From Hyalella azteca (taxonomy: Eukaryota; Arthropoda; Malacostraca; Amphipoda; Hyalellidae), in the NCBI RefSeq assembly GCF_000764305.2, contig NW_025931927.1, positions 391,151 to 455,150 on the forward strand: a stretch of 64,000 nt of DNA. The letters run 5' to 3'. Below, piece by piece: positions 1 to 10,394 of the stretch. The stretch's first letter is position 1. Each line of letters opens with the position of its first letter. Both the position numbers and the translations under genes were made by a program. The notes beneath the pieces were generated by a model. That model made no database searches. It saw only the letters and a list, made by a program, of their open reading frames with translations, and had not been told where the DNA came from.

Positions 1-1630
1 GCTTGTAATAGCAGATTAAAATAAATATCGCTGATAATGTCGGACGACGAGTTAGACAGAGTACCATTCCATCAACAAGAAATGAAACATGTGGCACAGA
101 AAGCAGTATTTATCTGTACAATTGCTAATTATTATTATTTATTTATGTCGCTAGAAGCGATATAAACTGGCTGAGCTCCCAACCAAACACGCCATCTAGG
201 ATATTGTCCCACTAAAGAATGCAACGAAACTGCGCATAGTAAATGAATTACAGCCTTCAAATGAATGCGAGATGCACTGATACTTGAAGGCTATGAAGTT
301 TATTCTTCGATCAGCGTTGAATTAAGAATTTTCTAATAACAGCTTAATGAGGCTTGATTATAGATCGCTATCATTATTTTAGGACCAGCAGGCTCGTTAT
401 CATTAATATGATGTAGCACGCGCGTCCATCGTACGTCTTGTCTGGACTGCAGTACTGCGAACTAGTAATTAATTCTGTTACTTTTGATCGTTAAACTAGA
501 TACTATTACATATATAGTTACTAGTTAATCTGTAAACTGGTTACTATTAGGAGTCATGGGAGCAAAGGGCATCCACATTAAAAGAATTAATTGAGAGCGA
601 GGAAGCCTTCAGAAATTCGTTTGCAAATTCAATCATTTCAACCAAATAAAATCGATAAATTTCCCATTGAAAAGGTGATTGATGGTGGGCTTAGTTCCTG
701 ACGTGCGTTGATCAATTAATTAAAATAAGCTTAATATTTCTTAGAGGTTTGAGTGGCTAAAGAAATAATGTTACCTCTAAATTTGCCAGCGAAGCTTTCG
801 TATGCTGGTTAATTGCAAATTGCCCAGAAGTAAATAGCAGTCATTTCGTTTGTAGTCTTTGAATATTCTATAACTTCTTTTTTATTCTATGCTTCTTTTT
901 CATTTTGAACAGAATATGATACAAAAACTTCCAGACATTGAGCGTAATTTCTTAAATCTAAATGATATATGAATATACATGGATGAAATTATGAGGCATA
1001 ATTATGAGTTTTATTATCCAGGTCATGATTGGGAATGATTCAGGGTTTTTCGTCAGGGAAAGAGTCATCATTAATTATTCTATCGCAGTAAATTATAATG
1101 ACGTCAAAGGCTGCCAGCGTCGATCTGAGCCGTCGACGGCCTCCAGTTTTCGTTTAGTAGCCTGAGTGAATGCACGGCGATGACTACTCAATTGCTTACA
1201 AATAAATTATGGTGAAACTTCACTTCCGCACTACCATGCCAATGAGATACCGAGTTTCAATTTTTATATTTTACCGAACAATCAATCGCTAAAAAAATCG
1301 TTTAAAATTTGGCATGCACAGAAGTAATTCAACGTAGATCATGAGCAAATCAACGAATTGCTTCAAGTTAAGTTTACAGCCTGAAAATTAGATCCAACTG
1401 ATACTTAATAAAACCTGCCAGTTCATACGTGTATTAAATTTATGACTTGATTCTCAATTGAAGCATAATCGATAATTTTACACATAAAGCTGATTGTCTG
1501 TCTGAAGGCTGTGTTCAAAACTGAGGGCCATGAGGTGAGAATCTGCGTCGGTCCTACTAGCGCAAGCGATATATTTTGAGATAGTGCATATTTGCAAAGA
1601 ATTTGGTTGAGAAACTTTAATTTCAATCAT
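1..1630. repeat. Dispersed segmental repeat, inverted copy of 32960-34690
   Basis: Read on the minus strand, this stretch is a diverged copy of plus-strand 32960-34690. Shared landmarks are the short ORF near 1423-1626 (frame starting MKLKFLNQILCKYALSQNIS) against the one at 32986-33186, the run of TAACTAGT-like words, and the block around positions 1-440. The outermost part also recurs at 17670-18050 and, diverged, near 2700-3110. The short ORFs look like by-products of the repeat, with no recognisable domain. I see no independent gene here. Confidence 0.7.
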
Positions 1631-1689
1631 ATAAAAATCAAACCCATGGTATTTCTTTACATGTCAGTACCAGTGTGCTCCTTTCTTCG

Positions 1690-1942
1690 ACTATGGTCGG
1701 TACCATGGCATGGTTCCCTGTACCATGGCATGGTTCCCTGTACCATGGCATGGTTCCCTGTGCCATGGCATGGTTCCCTGTACCATGGCATGTTTCCCTG
1801 TACCATTGCATGGTTCCCTGTACCATGGCATGGTTCCCTGTACCATGGCATGGTTCCCTGTACCATTGCATGATTCCCTGTACCATTGCATGGTTCCCTG
1901 TACCATTGCATGATTCCCTGTACCATTGCATGGTTCCCTGTA
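1690..1942. repeat. 20-bp minisatellite, about 12-13 units
   Basis: The unit is about TACCATGGCATGGTTCCCTG, repeated head to tail with few substitutions (G/T at the fourth CCATGG position, some GATT for GGTT). Because 20 is not a multiple of 3, all three frames cycle, and stop codons are absent on both strands. This explains the five overlapping ORFs on both strands here; none looks like a real gene. Confidence 0.95.
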
Positions 1943-2059
1943 CCCAACTGCATTTTACGCCCAAACTTTTCGGAATACTCCAAGGGGGAAATTCAGGTCC
2001 CAAGTCACGGAATTATTGGCTGGCCAAATTTGAAGAGATTCAAGTAAAAAAATAATTCT

Positions 2060-3860
2060 ATGTTTTTTTAAGTCATTTGGTGCAGATTGTTTAAAACGGT
2101 GAGGGATTTCAGCATTCTATTTTTCATGCCAAAAAGGACGAATCCCTTACGCTCCTGGATAATTCATTTCACCAAAATCAATTCTGCTCAATAGCATAAC
2201 TATATTATTAATGAACATAATATTACAAAGAGCTTCCATTTCAACCACATTTTGTCTGCATTATACCAGAAAAACGAGTCAGGAACACCATTCAAAATTG
2301 AAACACTGAAATCACAAAAAACACGTATGTTAATGTATGAAGTCAAGGAAGGTTCATTCATTAAGACCATGTAAAAATTATTGAATATGAAAATAGAATA
2401 AATTAAAGTATTAAATAGAAGCAAGGCTGCTAAGTATTGAAAATACAAGCGATGAAAATTTTTGCTGAACATGATGAAGTCGATGAAAGTGGTCGATTGC
2501 TCGCCCTGCGATCGCGTATTAATCTAGCAAATCGGTATGATTTCCTTACTGCCCGAGCTGTCAACAGACGAAAAGAAGAAAACCACACGTGTTTCTGAAA
2601 ATCTGCTTTCTTGCGACGTATTAAAAGATAAGAAAACGAAAATAAAGACATGAAAGAAGTTTACATTTGTCGCAGCAATTAAATCGCGCATTCATTGAAA
2701 ACAGAAACAGTTCTGGATTCTGGACTAATAATAATAAATTAAAATAAATATCGCAAATAATGTCGGACAACGAGTTTGGCAGTGAAACTAATTATCTGTT
2801 CTTTATTATCATCCTTGTTCGTGGTGGAATTTTCAGCAAAGATGAGCAATTCCATCAACTAAAAATTAAATAAATGACACAGATGGCAGCAACGTCCATC
2901 TATATCTGCTAGTCCCTAATTATTATTTATTTATGTCAGAGAAGCTGCATGAAATAGCAGAACCCACAACCAAAGACGCCATCGGGTCTAAGAAATGCAT
3001 GCTATGGAATGCAACGAGAGTGCGCATAGTAAATGGGTAATACCTGCCAATGCATGCGAGGACAAATACCCTTGAATACTCAAACATTTGCTCGTATTCG
3101 TTTTCGGCCCCTGGCACGAAAGAAACATCTTTAGACAGCCGTGCAGTTACTCAAACTTGAATGAATTGCAAATAGCTGGCAGCAGAACCTGGACATGATG
3201 AGGGATAATTCAGGGTTTTATATGCAAGGGAATGATTGGGAATGACTGGGAATGATTCTAGGAATTTCGACAGGGACTGAATATTAGGTGCAATTGATCA
3301 TTTTTTGGCCTTGCAAATTATAGTGACATCAAAGCGACACGTGTCGTTCTCAACATTCAACGGCCTCTAGTCTACAATAGGCAGTCTGTGTGTATGCACT
3401 GCCATGACCACTCGATTGAAGCGCAAATTCACTTTAACCCGACAAAGCAATAATGACATCAAGTATCTAATACTTGGTATTTTATTACACAATTAAGCGT
3501 GCGTTAAGTCGGTCGGAGAGAAACCAGATAATCCTTCTGTCGCTTCTTCGCAGTGACTCGCAAAAACCCACACAAATCTGCCGTATGCGTGTCACTTATT
3601 AAAACCAGTTGCGCACTTAAATTGGAAGTAATTTTTTTGTATAGAAATAATTTAACTTGATTAGACGAATCGATCAATGAAAAGCTTATTCAAGTAATAT
3701 CTACGACTCGTACATTAAACCTGAATGGTTTTACATGGAACCTGCCACTATCTGAAGCCGTGTTCTCCAAATGAGTATGAAACTATGCCTCGATTCTGCA
3801 CCTCCAGAGTAGTCTGAAACTATGATTTGATATTTATTTCACGGTAAAACAAGTGTTTTA
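2060..3860. other. Intergenic, no supported gene; diverged repeat at 2700-3110
   Basis: AT-rich sequence between the minisatellite and the first lectin-like gene. Around 2700-3110 there is a second, diverged copy of the 1-440 repeat (shared AAATAAATATCGC and AATGTCGGAC words). ORFs at 2200-2651 and 2923-3117 have no recognisable motif. The proximal promoter of the gene starting at 3869 should lie just before it, but I see no clear TATA box or initiator that I would defend. Confidence 0.5.
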
Positions 3861-3868
3861 GACGCAAG

Positions 3869-6800
3869 ATGCATTTAAGAGTTTTTGCAGCGGTCTTAGT
3901 GCTGGTTCTTGTAAAGGAAGGTCTATGTCGCTATAAAGAGTGGATGCCAGTGGCTGCAGACCCAGCAGTTTTGTTCAATTTGAAGGTCCAAAAGAACTCT
4001 CGTGCACTCGCGTCCAGATTGCGTTGCTGGAATTGGGCTTCTACTAAAGACTGGGCATTTATAGCCTGTTACGTTCCTTCAGTCGATGGATCAGGGAACT
4101 GCACCATAATGGATGATAAGCCCATCAGAAATGGGTATGTGAAGCGAACGATCGTTCAAGGATCAACGAACTGCACGGCTGTCTTCAAAACTGACGGTCA
4201 GTTAAAATGTGGTTGTTTTTACGGAATTTACGTTGCCATCAGAAATTATGAAATCTATCATAGGTAATTCTTGTTGTTTGAAAGCATATAATTGCATTTT
4301 TACTCGCTATTGATTGTTTATTTTTTCTCGATGCACCTTATACTACAACTTAAAGTAAATTCAATTTTATCTTAAATTGCGTAATGACAATGCACGGGAG
4401 GCTAATATGTTAGAGCAAACCTCACCGGTCAAAATTTTCACATTAAAGAATATCAGAATTTTCATTCATTTCCCTCTTATGAATTCGTTATTCCCGCTAA
4501 ATTTCCTCTGCAGCTTGTGTCCTGCCAGGAAATTCGTCGATGAAGGTTGGAGAAACGCGACCAAACTCCTACTGCCCGAACCTACTGGATGTGTGTTCGT
4601 CCAGCGGGATGCTGGACATCTACAGTAAGAGAAGAAAAGCTTCTAATTATCACATGTATAAGAACTACGACTGTATTTATTTTATTGTTTCATACATAAA
4701 GAAGTTAAACCGGGATAACTCCCGGTGTGGCTTCTTAAATTCCTTTAATCGATGTGAAATTTTTTATCAAAAGGAATAATCACTGGTGTAGATCGCACAT
4801 CATTACTTCGTTGAGAGATACGTACGTAAGTGTATTGATACAGCAGACAAATTTCAATACAATGTTTTACTTCTTCACAACATTACTTACAATTCAATAC
4901 TTATTTACAGAGAAAACGCAACCTCTCCAGAACTGCACTTCACCTTTCAAAGTGTCCGGGTCCAAGTGTCTGATGGTGTCCAGTGTCCTGAGAACCTGGT
5001 GCTCGGCGCGTGAATTTTGCCTGTCGAGCGGAGGCGATCTCGCCTCGGCGCGCTCCGACCAAGACTTCAATCAGCTGAGAACTTTCTACACCGCTTCTGG
5101 ATTCACAGGTATTGTAGAATTTATTTATTTATATTCAGAGTTTTATGATTGTTTTTCCTTGAAGCATGATTTTAAAGGATTTAATTCAATGAGAGAGTTG
5201 AAAGGCAGGTATTGTCGCATTAATTTATTTTAATTTTAGAAGACTGTCTTTAAGCCAAATATTTAAAGACTCAATTTATAGAACTAGAATTAAACTATTG
5301 TCATAATTATGAATGAAAAACATGTAATTTTTATTTGTATAGTAATTGACACAATACAAGAATTTGAGGGCCAAATGTCCATCCCATGATAGTAAATTCT
5401 CGAATTTACTGAACGACGACCTGACTGCAAATGATATGAGGGTTACATTACTCAACGGTTGTGAATCATTTGAGATATACGCTTATCTCAAATTCGATTA
5501 GTCATAAAGCTCGAGGTGGCCGAGTGACAAAGATCACGTTTGGAGCAGCTAGTTAGGGGTTTTAAAATTACAGCTAGCTGTGAAAGTACTGGTCGAAATT
5601 AATGAGATGGCTGGATGGTTAATAATCAGCTTAATCGGATCAACATGGTCCAAACTTAAGCTTTAATATTACTACTAATATACAGAGTTGCCCAGTCGGG
5701 TAACTCTATAACATTATTTTTTTATAATTTTTATATATTATCATCACTTTACATTTGTACTATTAATATTATTTAATGCAGGTTTCATCGAAGACCAGAG
5801 AGTATTTCTTGTTGACAATTTTCTAATTGTTTTCTCTAATCGGCGAATTAGGCTTTAGATAGGAATTGAAAACCCAAATATCAGGTTTCCAAGGGACATT
5901 TTATTATAATTTGCGACGTTTCGAATGTTACTTCATTCATTATCAAGTACATGAAGAGTTTCGCAACACTTGAATTTGAAAATTTGAAATGACGTTAGTA
6001 ACAAACATAGGGATACAAATTGAGATAAAAGCTTGAATTACGAGAACAGTTTCAACGTCCTGACAAATCCGGTAGTTTGTAAATTAATAGCTGGAGACTC
6101 CTGCTTGATGATGAGAGCCTCAGCTATGGTCAGTCTTGTGGCGTCTGGGCATCTCATTATGATTCTGGTGTGGGTCTCCAACGTCGCGCGAGTGAGGGTC
6201 TCATTATGAGCCTCTCTCATGTGGTTCTTCGGTCCTCCGTTCTGGAGGTGGCATGTTAGGCCACAGCTCAAAGTCGTGCTGGTCAAACCAATGTAATTTA
6301 CGTTCTGGAGAAGTCTACAACCTTCTTTGTGGCAGGAAGATTTGTAAATAACATTAGTTTGTTGTAATGGGCCCGACTTTTTGCATGAATTATTTTTCAT
6401 TTTTAAATACTTGAGTTTCATGTTTTTATAGCATATTTTCAGTCTTAAAATGCCTAGCAAATTACGGACCAGGCAATAAGTCCAGCAGCTATCTCAATCA
6501 ACCGTCAGTTATAGAAAGATCGGGTTACAAAGGCCGGATCCCTTGTGAATCAAGTCACGAAAAATTCAAAAATCGGCAACAGGCCATGGGCCTATTTCTT
6601 CAGTGCCGACACTTCCATTCTATAGTAAATCAGGAGTTTGACTCGGCCGGATGCGGTTGTGTTTCTGATTATTTGAGCTCTTATTATTCCTGCAGGTCAG
6701 TGGGTGTGGATAGGCGCCTACAAGACCAACGGACAATGGGTGTGGCTAAACAGCGACAGAGATCCGTACAAGTTGCCCGACTGGGAAGCGGGACAGCCCA

Positions 6801-6907
6801 ACAACGAAGATTGTCTACTTTTGTTCAACCCCGATGTGAAGTTGGGGGACTATTGGTGTAGTTCTGCTAGTGCATCTCTTATGTGTGAAGCAACGCTTAG
6901 TCCGTAA
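3869..6907 (+). CDS. Secreted protein with Cys-rich (PAN-like) N-terminal module and C-type lectin-like domain
   Basis: Exon 1 (3869-4263) starts with ATG and a signal peptide (MHLRVFAAVLVLVLVKEGLC), then a Cys-rich stretch with N-glycosylation sequons, ending at donor AG|GTAATT. Exon 2 is probably 4514 or 4529 to 4624 (donor ACA|GTAAGA). Exon 3 (4911-5108) encodes the first half of a CTLD: CTSPF, SGSKC, then WCSAREFCLSSGGDLASARS. Exon 4 (6696-6907) encodes the second half: WVWIGAYKTNGQWVWLNS, then GQPNNEDC, YWCSS and a terminal Cys, with stop TAA. The usual EPN/QPD sugar-binding triplet reads QPN, so sugar specificity is uncertain. Exons 3 and 4 join in phase 1. Exon 1 ends in phase 2, whereas the only frame of exon 2 that reaches its donor needs phase 1, so a one-base error, a missed small exon or gene damage is possible. 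The CTLD is certain; the N-terminal module assignment is inference. Confidence 0.8.
5509..5602 (+). other. tRNA-like relic (A-box and B-box), possible SINE head
   Basis: The segment begins GCTCGAGGTGGCCGAGTG, which resembles the 5' part of a class II (Ser/Leu) tRNA with an A-box, and has GGTCGAAATT at 5591-5600 as a B-box-like match about 75 bases later. No acceptor stem or anticodon arm pairs convincingly. It sits in the last intron of the lectin-like gene. A tRNA pseudogene or SINE head is more likely than a functional tRNA. Confidence 0.3.
5870..6480 (-). mobile_element. Penelope-like element fragment with GIY-YIG-type domain
   Basis: A 140-codon minus-strand ORF (6038-6460) contains NVIYKSSCHKEGC, then NVNYIGLTSTTLSCGLTCHL, NGGPKNHMREAHN and an IAEALIIKQESPAIN end. 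This order matches the C-terminal GIY-YIG endonuclease of Penelope-like retroelements (VIYKF-C, YIG-TTTTL-RRL-HL, H, EAL-I). The preceding plus-strand text contains TTGCGACGTTTCGAATGTTA, a motif style common next to such elements. No reverse transcriptase remains, so this is a 5'-truncated copy in an intron. Confidence 0.7.
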
Positions 6908-6909
6908 CG

Positions 6910-8390
6910 AGGGCATGTGATTCGTGTAATATTGGTGAAACCATTGCTCCAGAAATCATCTATTTTAATTCTCTATTTCTATTGAAATTGTTGTCATGTA
7001 TTTCAGAATAGATTCCTTTGATGGTAAACCTGATTCGATGTTAAGCATCTTTAAATTAAAATCAAAGTTCGCGTGATTGTCACTGAAGAATGCATGTTAT
7101 GCACTTATTGTTTCGACCGATCGTAAAAAATATTACATAATTGTAAATAATTTGATATGAGATATACGTCTTTTTGTCTTCTGGCGTATTTTGTTTGAAT
7201 AATTAGTTTTTAATATCATTCTATTTGCACCACTCACGCAGTTTTGATTTTCAACTTGATTAATAGCAGTATCCTTACAAACTGATGGGCCTGTTTAATG
7301 CTATTTTTAGTATTACTGAATGACACGTTATGAATAACACGCAAGATATCTTCAATTAAAATTATTGTAAGGGCACGACTGTTGCCGTGAACTATAATTT
7401 GCTTCTGAAATTTCAGGTGTAGTTTTTTGCAATTTCGTAAGGCTTTTTTTGTGTGATATTAGAGCTTCGAAATGAAATCAATGCGAGACAGTGGCTGACT
7501 AAGGAGTTCCAATAGTTCAAAATCTTCAAATTATCATTAACAATTCTAAACAATTGTAATTGGTAAATTATGGAGATTGACTCTAAAAACGTTAAAAAGT
7601 GCATTTAATCTCTTAAATTCTCTTAAATCTCGTATAGTTCATTCAAATATAATTTTAAAGGAATTAAATTAACGTTAGAAAGTGAATTTAATTTAATAAA
7701 GCTTTGCAAGCTCTAAATTAAAGGGTCTACCTAAAGTTGCACTCAAATTTTGACTTATTTTTATGAAAAATTCCTAACGAAATCGTCATTCGAAAATCCT
7801 CTCTCATGGAGCCTGGGCCCATATTCTTCTCACTAAATGAATGGCAACGTCGACCTTTTTTAGTTGGAGTCTTACGTGCGTCATGTGGCCTTCTCGTTCT
7901 TTAATGCTTAATAAAACGGATGTTGCATCGCAATTATGAATTTTAAAGGGCTAATAGTCATTTATTTTCCAAAATAATGTTGAATTGAGTAATGCCGAGG
8001 CATCAATAACTCCCGGTATATTTATTATGTCTATGACAACGCTGTAGAATTTAACTTAGCTAAAATATTGTTTCATTATTTTGTGATTACTCCTTTATCT
8101 ATTTACTCAGTTCATTGCTCTCAGAAATGCCAAAAAAATCGCCGAATACAAATTTTGGCAAATGTTGTCAGGTGGAAAATTGAAGCGCACCCGACTTCGT
8201 TTCCATGTTATTCAATTATATCTTCATCTGAAACATTGGAGCTGTTATACCTCAGATACTTTCACTATGCTGAACGCACTAGATTTTATACTTCAAATTC
8301 TTTCGCTATGCAGAACATTTAAACTTTTTTATACCTCGCAAATTTTCACCGTACACAAAATTCAAGTTTTTTTAGAGTTTGCACACTTGC
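6910..8390. other. Intergenic, no supported gene
   Basis: AT-rich sequence downstream of the lectin-like gene. ORFs at 7413-7604, 8068-8322 and 8162-8464 show no domain. Around 8160-8390 the text (GAGGTATAAAAAAG-like words, CTGCATAG) is a diverged inverted match to 42720-42850, so it belongs to a dispersed repeat. Confidence 0.5.
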
Positions 8391-8564
8391 TCTGCATTGA
8401 TCTTGTTTTGCATTGTTCTTCTTCTACATTGATCTTGTTCTGCATTGATTTTGTTCTGCAGTGATCTTGTTCTGCAGTGATCTTGTTCTGCACTGATCTT
8501 GTTCTGCAGTGATCTTGTTCTGCAGTGATCTTGTTCTGCATTGATTTTGTTCTGCAGTGATCTT
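8390..8564. repeat. 16-bp minisatellite ending at an N
   Basis: About ten units of TGATCTTGTTCTGCAG or TGATCTTGTTCTGCAT run up to the single N at 8565. The same unit in reverse complement (GATCAATGCAGAACAA) occurs four times at 42643-42710. The ORF on the minus strand here is only the repeat. Confidence 0.95.
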
Positions 8565-9328
8565 NTGTCAGCCAAGCGTATCGGACATTACGATACCGCT
8601 CGCCTTTATCTGTTGGAAGAAATATCCTTTAATACTCGTTTATGCTCCTGACTTGATCTAACGGCGCGCTGAAATATCAACCATTCGCAAAATATAGCAA
8701 TGACACGATTTATTTAAAGGCAATTCAAAATAATATTTAAGTCCTTGTTCCTTATTTTAGGAAATTGAAAGCGTTTTATTGAGAGATTATAATAGTGGCG
8801 GGCAAGATGTGATTTTCTCATCGTTGATATTTCGATTATGACATCATTTTTGCATCATCCCATATTCCAGGAATAATATGACAAGCCCAACGCATTGTGC
8901 ATTTTTTTAATCTCGTTCGAATGTGAATGCATTACGAACATCTAACGGCCTGTTGAGCTGCCTGAAGCTGCTCTTCTGTTTTGATGACAAGAGGCCGGCC
9001 GTTCTCTGCAGCACAAGTAGCATTTTGCTCAGATGCTCGATAGGTCTTTGCGTTGGTCACGAAGATGTGAGAAGCAGCGACGTCGGTTGTACCTGGATCA
9101 GAGTTTTGCGTAAAAGGTGGATTGAGGGCGAACTCTGCAGAAAATATATAGTTATTAAATCAATGGTTTTCACCAGGTTTGCAACGAAAAGCATGAATAT
9201 GTGGAAAAATTCTTGTTAATTCTTCATCTAATTAATTTTAGTGAACTATTAATTCGTCAGGAAAATCTTTGAATCAGCCAAAACCTCTAGAACTGTCTCT
9301 TATACACATCTAGATGTGTATAAGAGAC
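8565..9328. other. Probable misassembly: N, identical copy of 19680-20406, then mate-pair adapter
   Basis: Position 8565 is N. From 8566 to 9292 the sequence reads the same as 19680-20406 at a constant offset of 11114, with no difference noticed and a predicted 98-residue ORF identical in both. It stops exactly where the adapter begins at 9293. Adapter arms: CTGTCTCTTATACACATCT at 9293-9311 and AGATGTGTATAAGAGAC at 9312-9328. The block contains the CTLD-like exon 3 of copy A plus part of exon 4 without the rest, so it should not be counted as a further gene. Confidence 0.9.
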
Positions 9329-9602
9329 CTGGTCTGTTGATAGGATGAAAGCTTTCGTTGAACACGTCGCTGGTCAGTTGATACTAAGAAATCTTTCGTT
9401 GAACACGGCGCTGGTCAGTTGATAGGATGAAAGCTTTCGTTGAACACGTCGCTGATCAGTTGATACTAAGAAATCTTTCATTGAACACGTCGCTGGTCAG
9501 TTGATAGGATGGAAGCTTTCATTGAACACGTCGCTGGTCAGTTGATAGGATGAAAGCTTTCGCTGAACACGTCGCTGATCATTTGATAGGCTGAAAGCTT
9601 TC
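9329..9602. repeat. 41-bp minisatellite, about 6-7 units
   Basis: Units alternate between TTGATAGGATGAAAGCTTTC and TTGATACTAAGAAATCTTTC starts, each followed by a GTTGAACACGTCGCTGGTCAG-like tail. It starts directly after the adapter remnant, so its left neighbour in the genome is unknown. Confidence 0.9.
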
Positions 9603-10390
9603 AAAAATATATTATGCTAACTAACCTTATTCTTTCAATTTTTTCCGCTTATAAAATAAAAATTCAATTTCAATTTGGTGTCACACAGCGTTTCGAAAAA
9701 AAACGTGGCTTTCATTCTCATTCTAAACCATTTAGCTACAAGCTTCAAATGTAGTGAGAAATGCCTGCTCTAACAGTGATTGACAAGCAAGTGTGGAGTC
9801 TGAAAAGTTCTAACAAGCTTAAGCAGAATATGATTTTTATGAAGCGGAAATGATGTCAGTGTTGAGCCAAAGTAAAGCTAAATTAATCGCAAGTTAGGGG
9901 TATAGTTAAAATACTGCAATAGTGCGCTTTGCACCAAGCAATGCTCAAACAAACTCAATTTCTTGAATCGAAACATGTGCGGTTAGAATATTGGCATTGG
10001 GATCTATTTATTTGAAATTTAAAACAGTAAAGCTTTCACGTAAAAAATTAAATCCTGCATCATTATACATTTCAAATTAGCTTGTATTTCAGAGGCACGT
10101 TTATGTTCAAATGAACGATGTTTATTTTGTTTCATTATAATAGGTATTGTGAACTGCGAGATATCATCATACAAACTATCTGCGTGAATAATCTGCAAAT
10201 GGTATTATGATTTTGCAAGAAGCAGTCCATATCTGAATGCGTTGCAGTCACATATGATGTTTTTCACCACCATACTTCAGTTATGTACGGAAGCAATCCA
10301 GCCATGCCGTTCAAATTGAAAGGCATTCATAAAAATGCTCGCTCCTTTGACATTCGCTGTTTAATGTAAACAATCACAACGAACATTTGA
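9603..10390. other. Intergenic, no supported gene
   Basis: AT-rich sequence between the 41-bp minisatellite and the end of the minus-strand GT8 gene. No convincing ORF, RNA gene or repeat was seen. Confidence 0.5.
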
Positions 10391-10394
10391 AGAA

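Noticed and set aside
1690..1942. CRISPR-like regular array
   Set aside because: Units are contiguous without spacers, and the genome is eukaryotic; the same holds for the other tandem arrays.
1592..2055. Five overlapping ORFs of 67-126 codons on both strands
   Set aside because: They are all translations of a 20-bp minisatellite that lacks stops in every frame.
8923..9219. 98-codon plus-strand ORF, identical to 20037-20333
   Set aside because: It is the antisense of lectin-like exon 3 and the first copy is probably an assembly duplicate.
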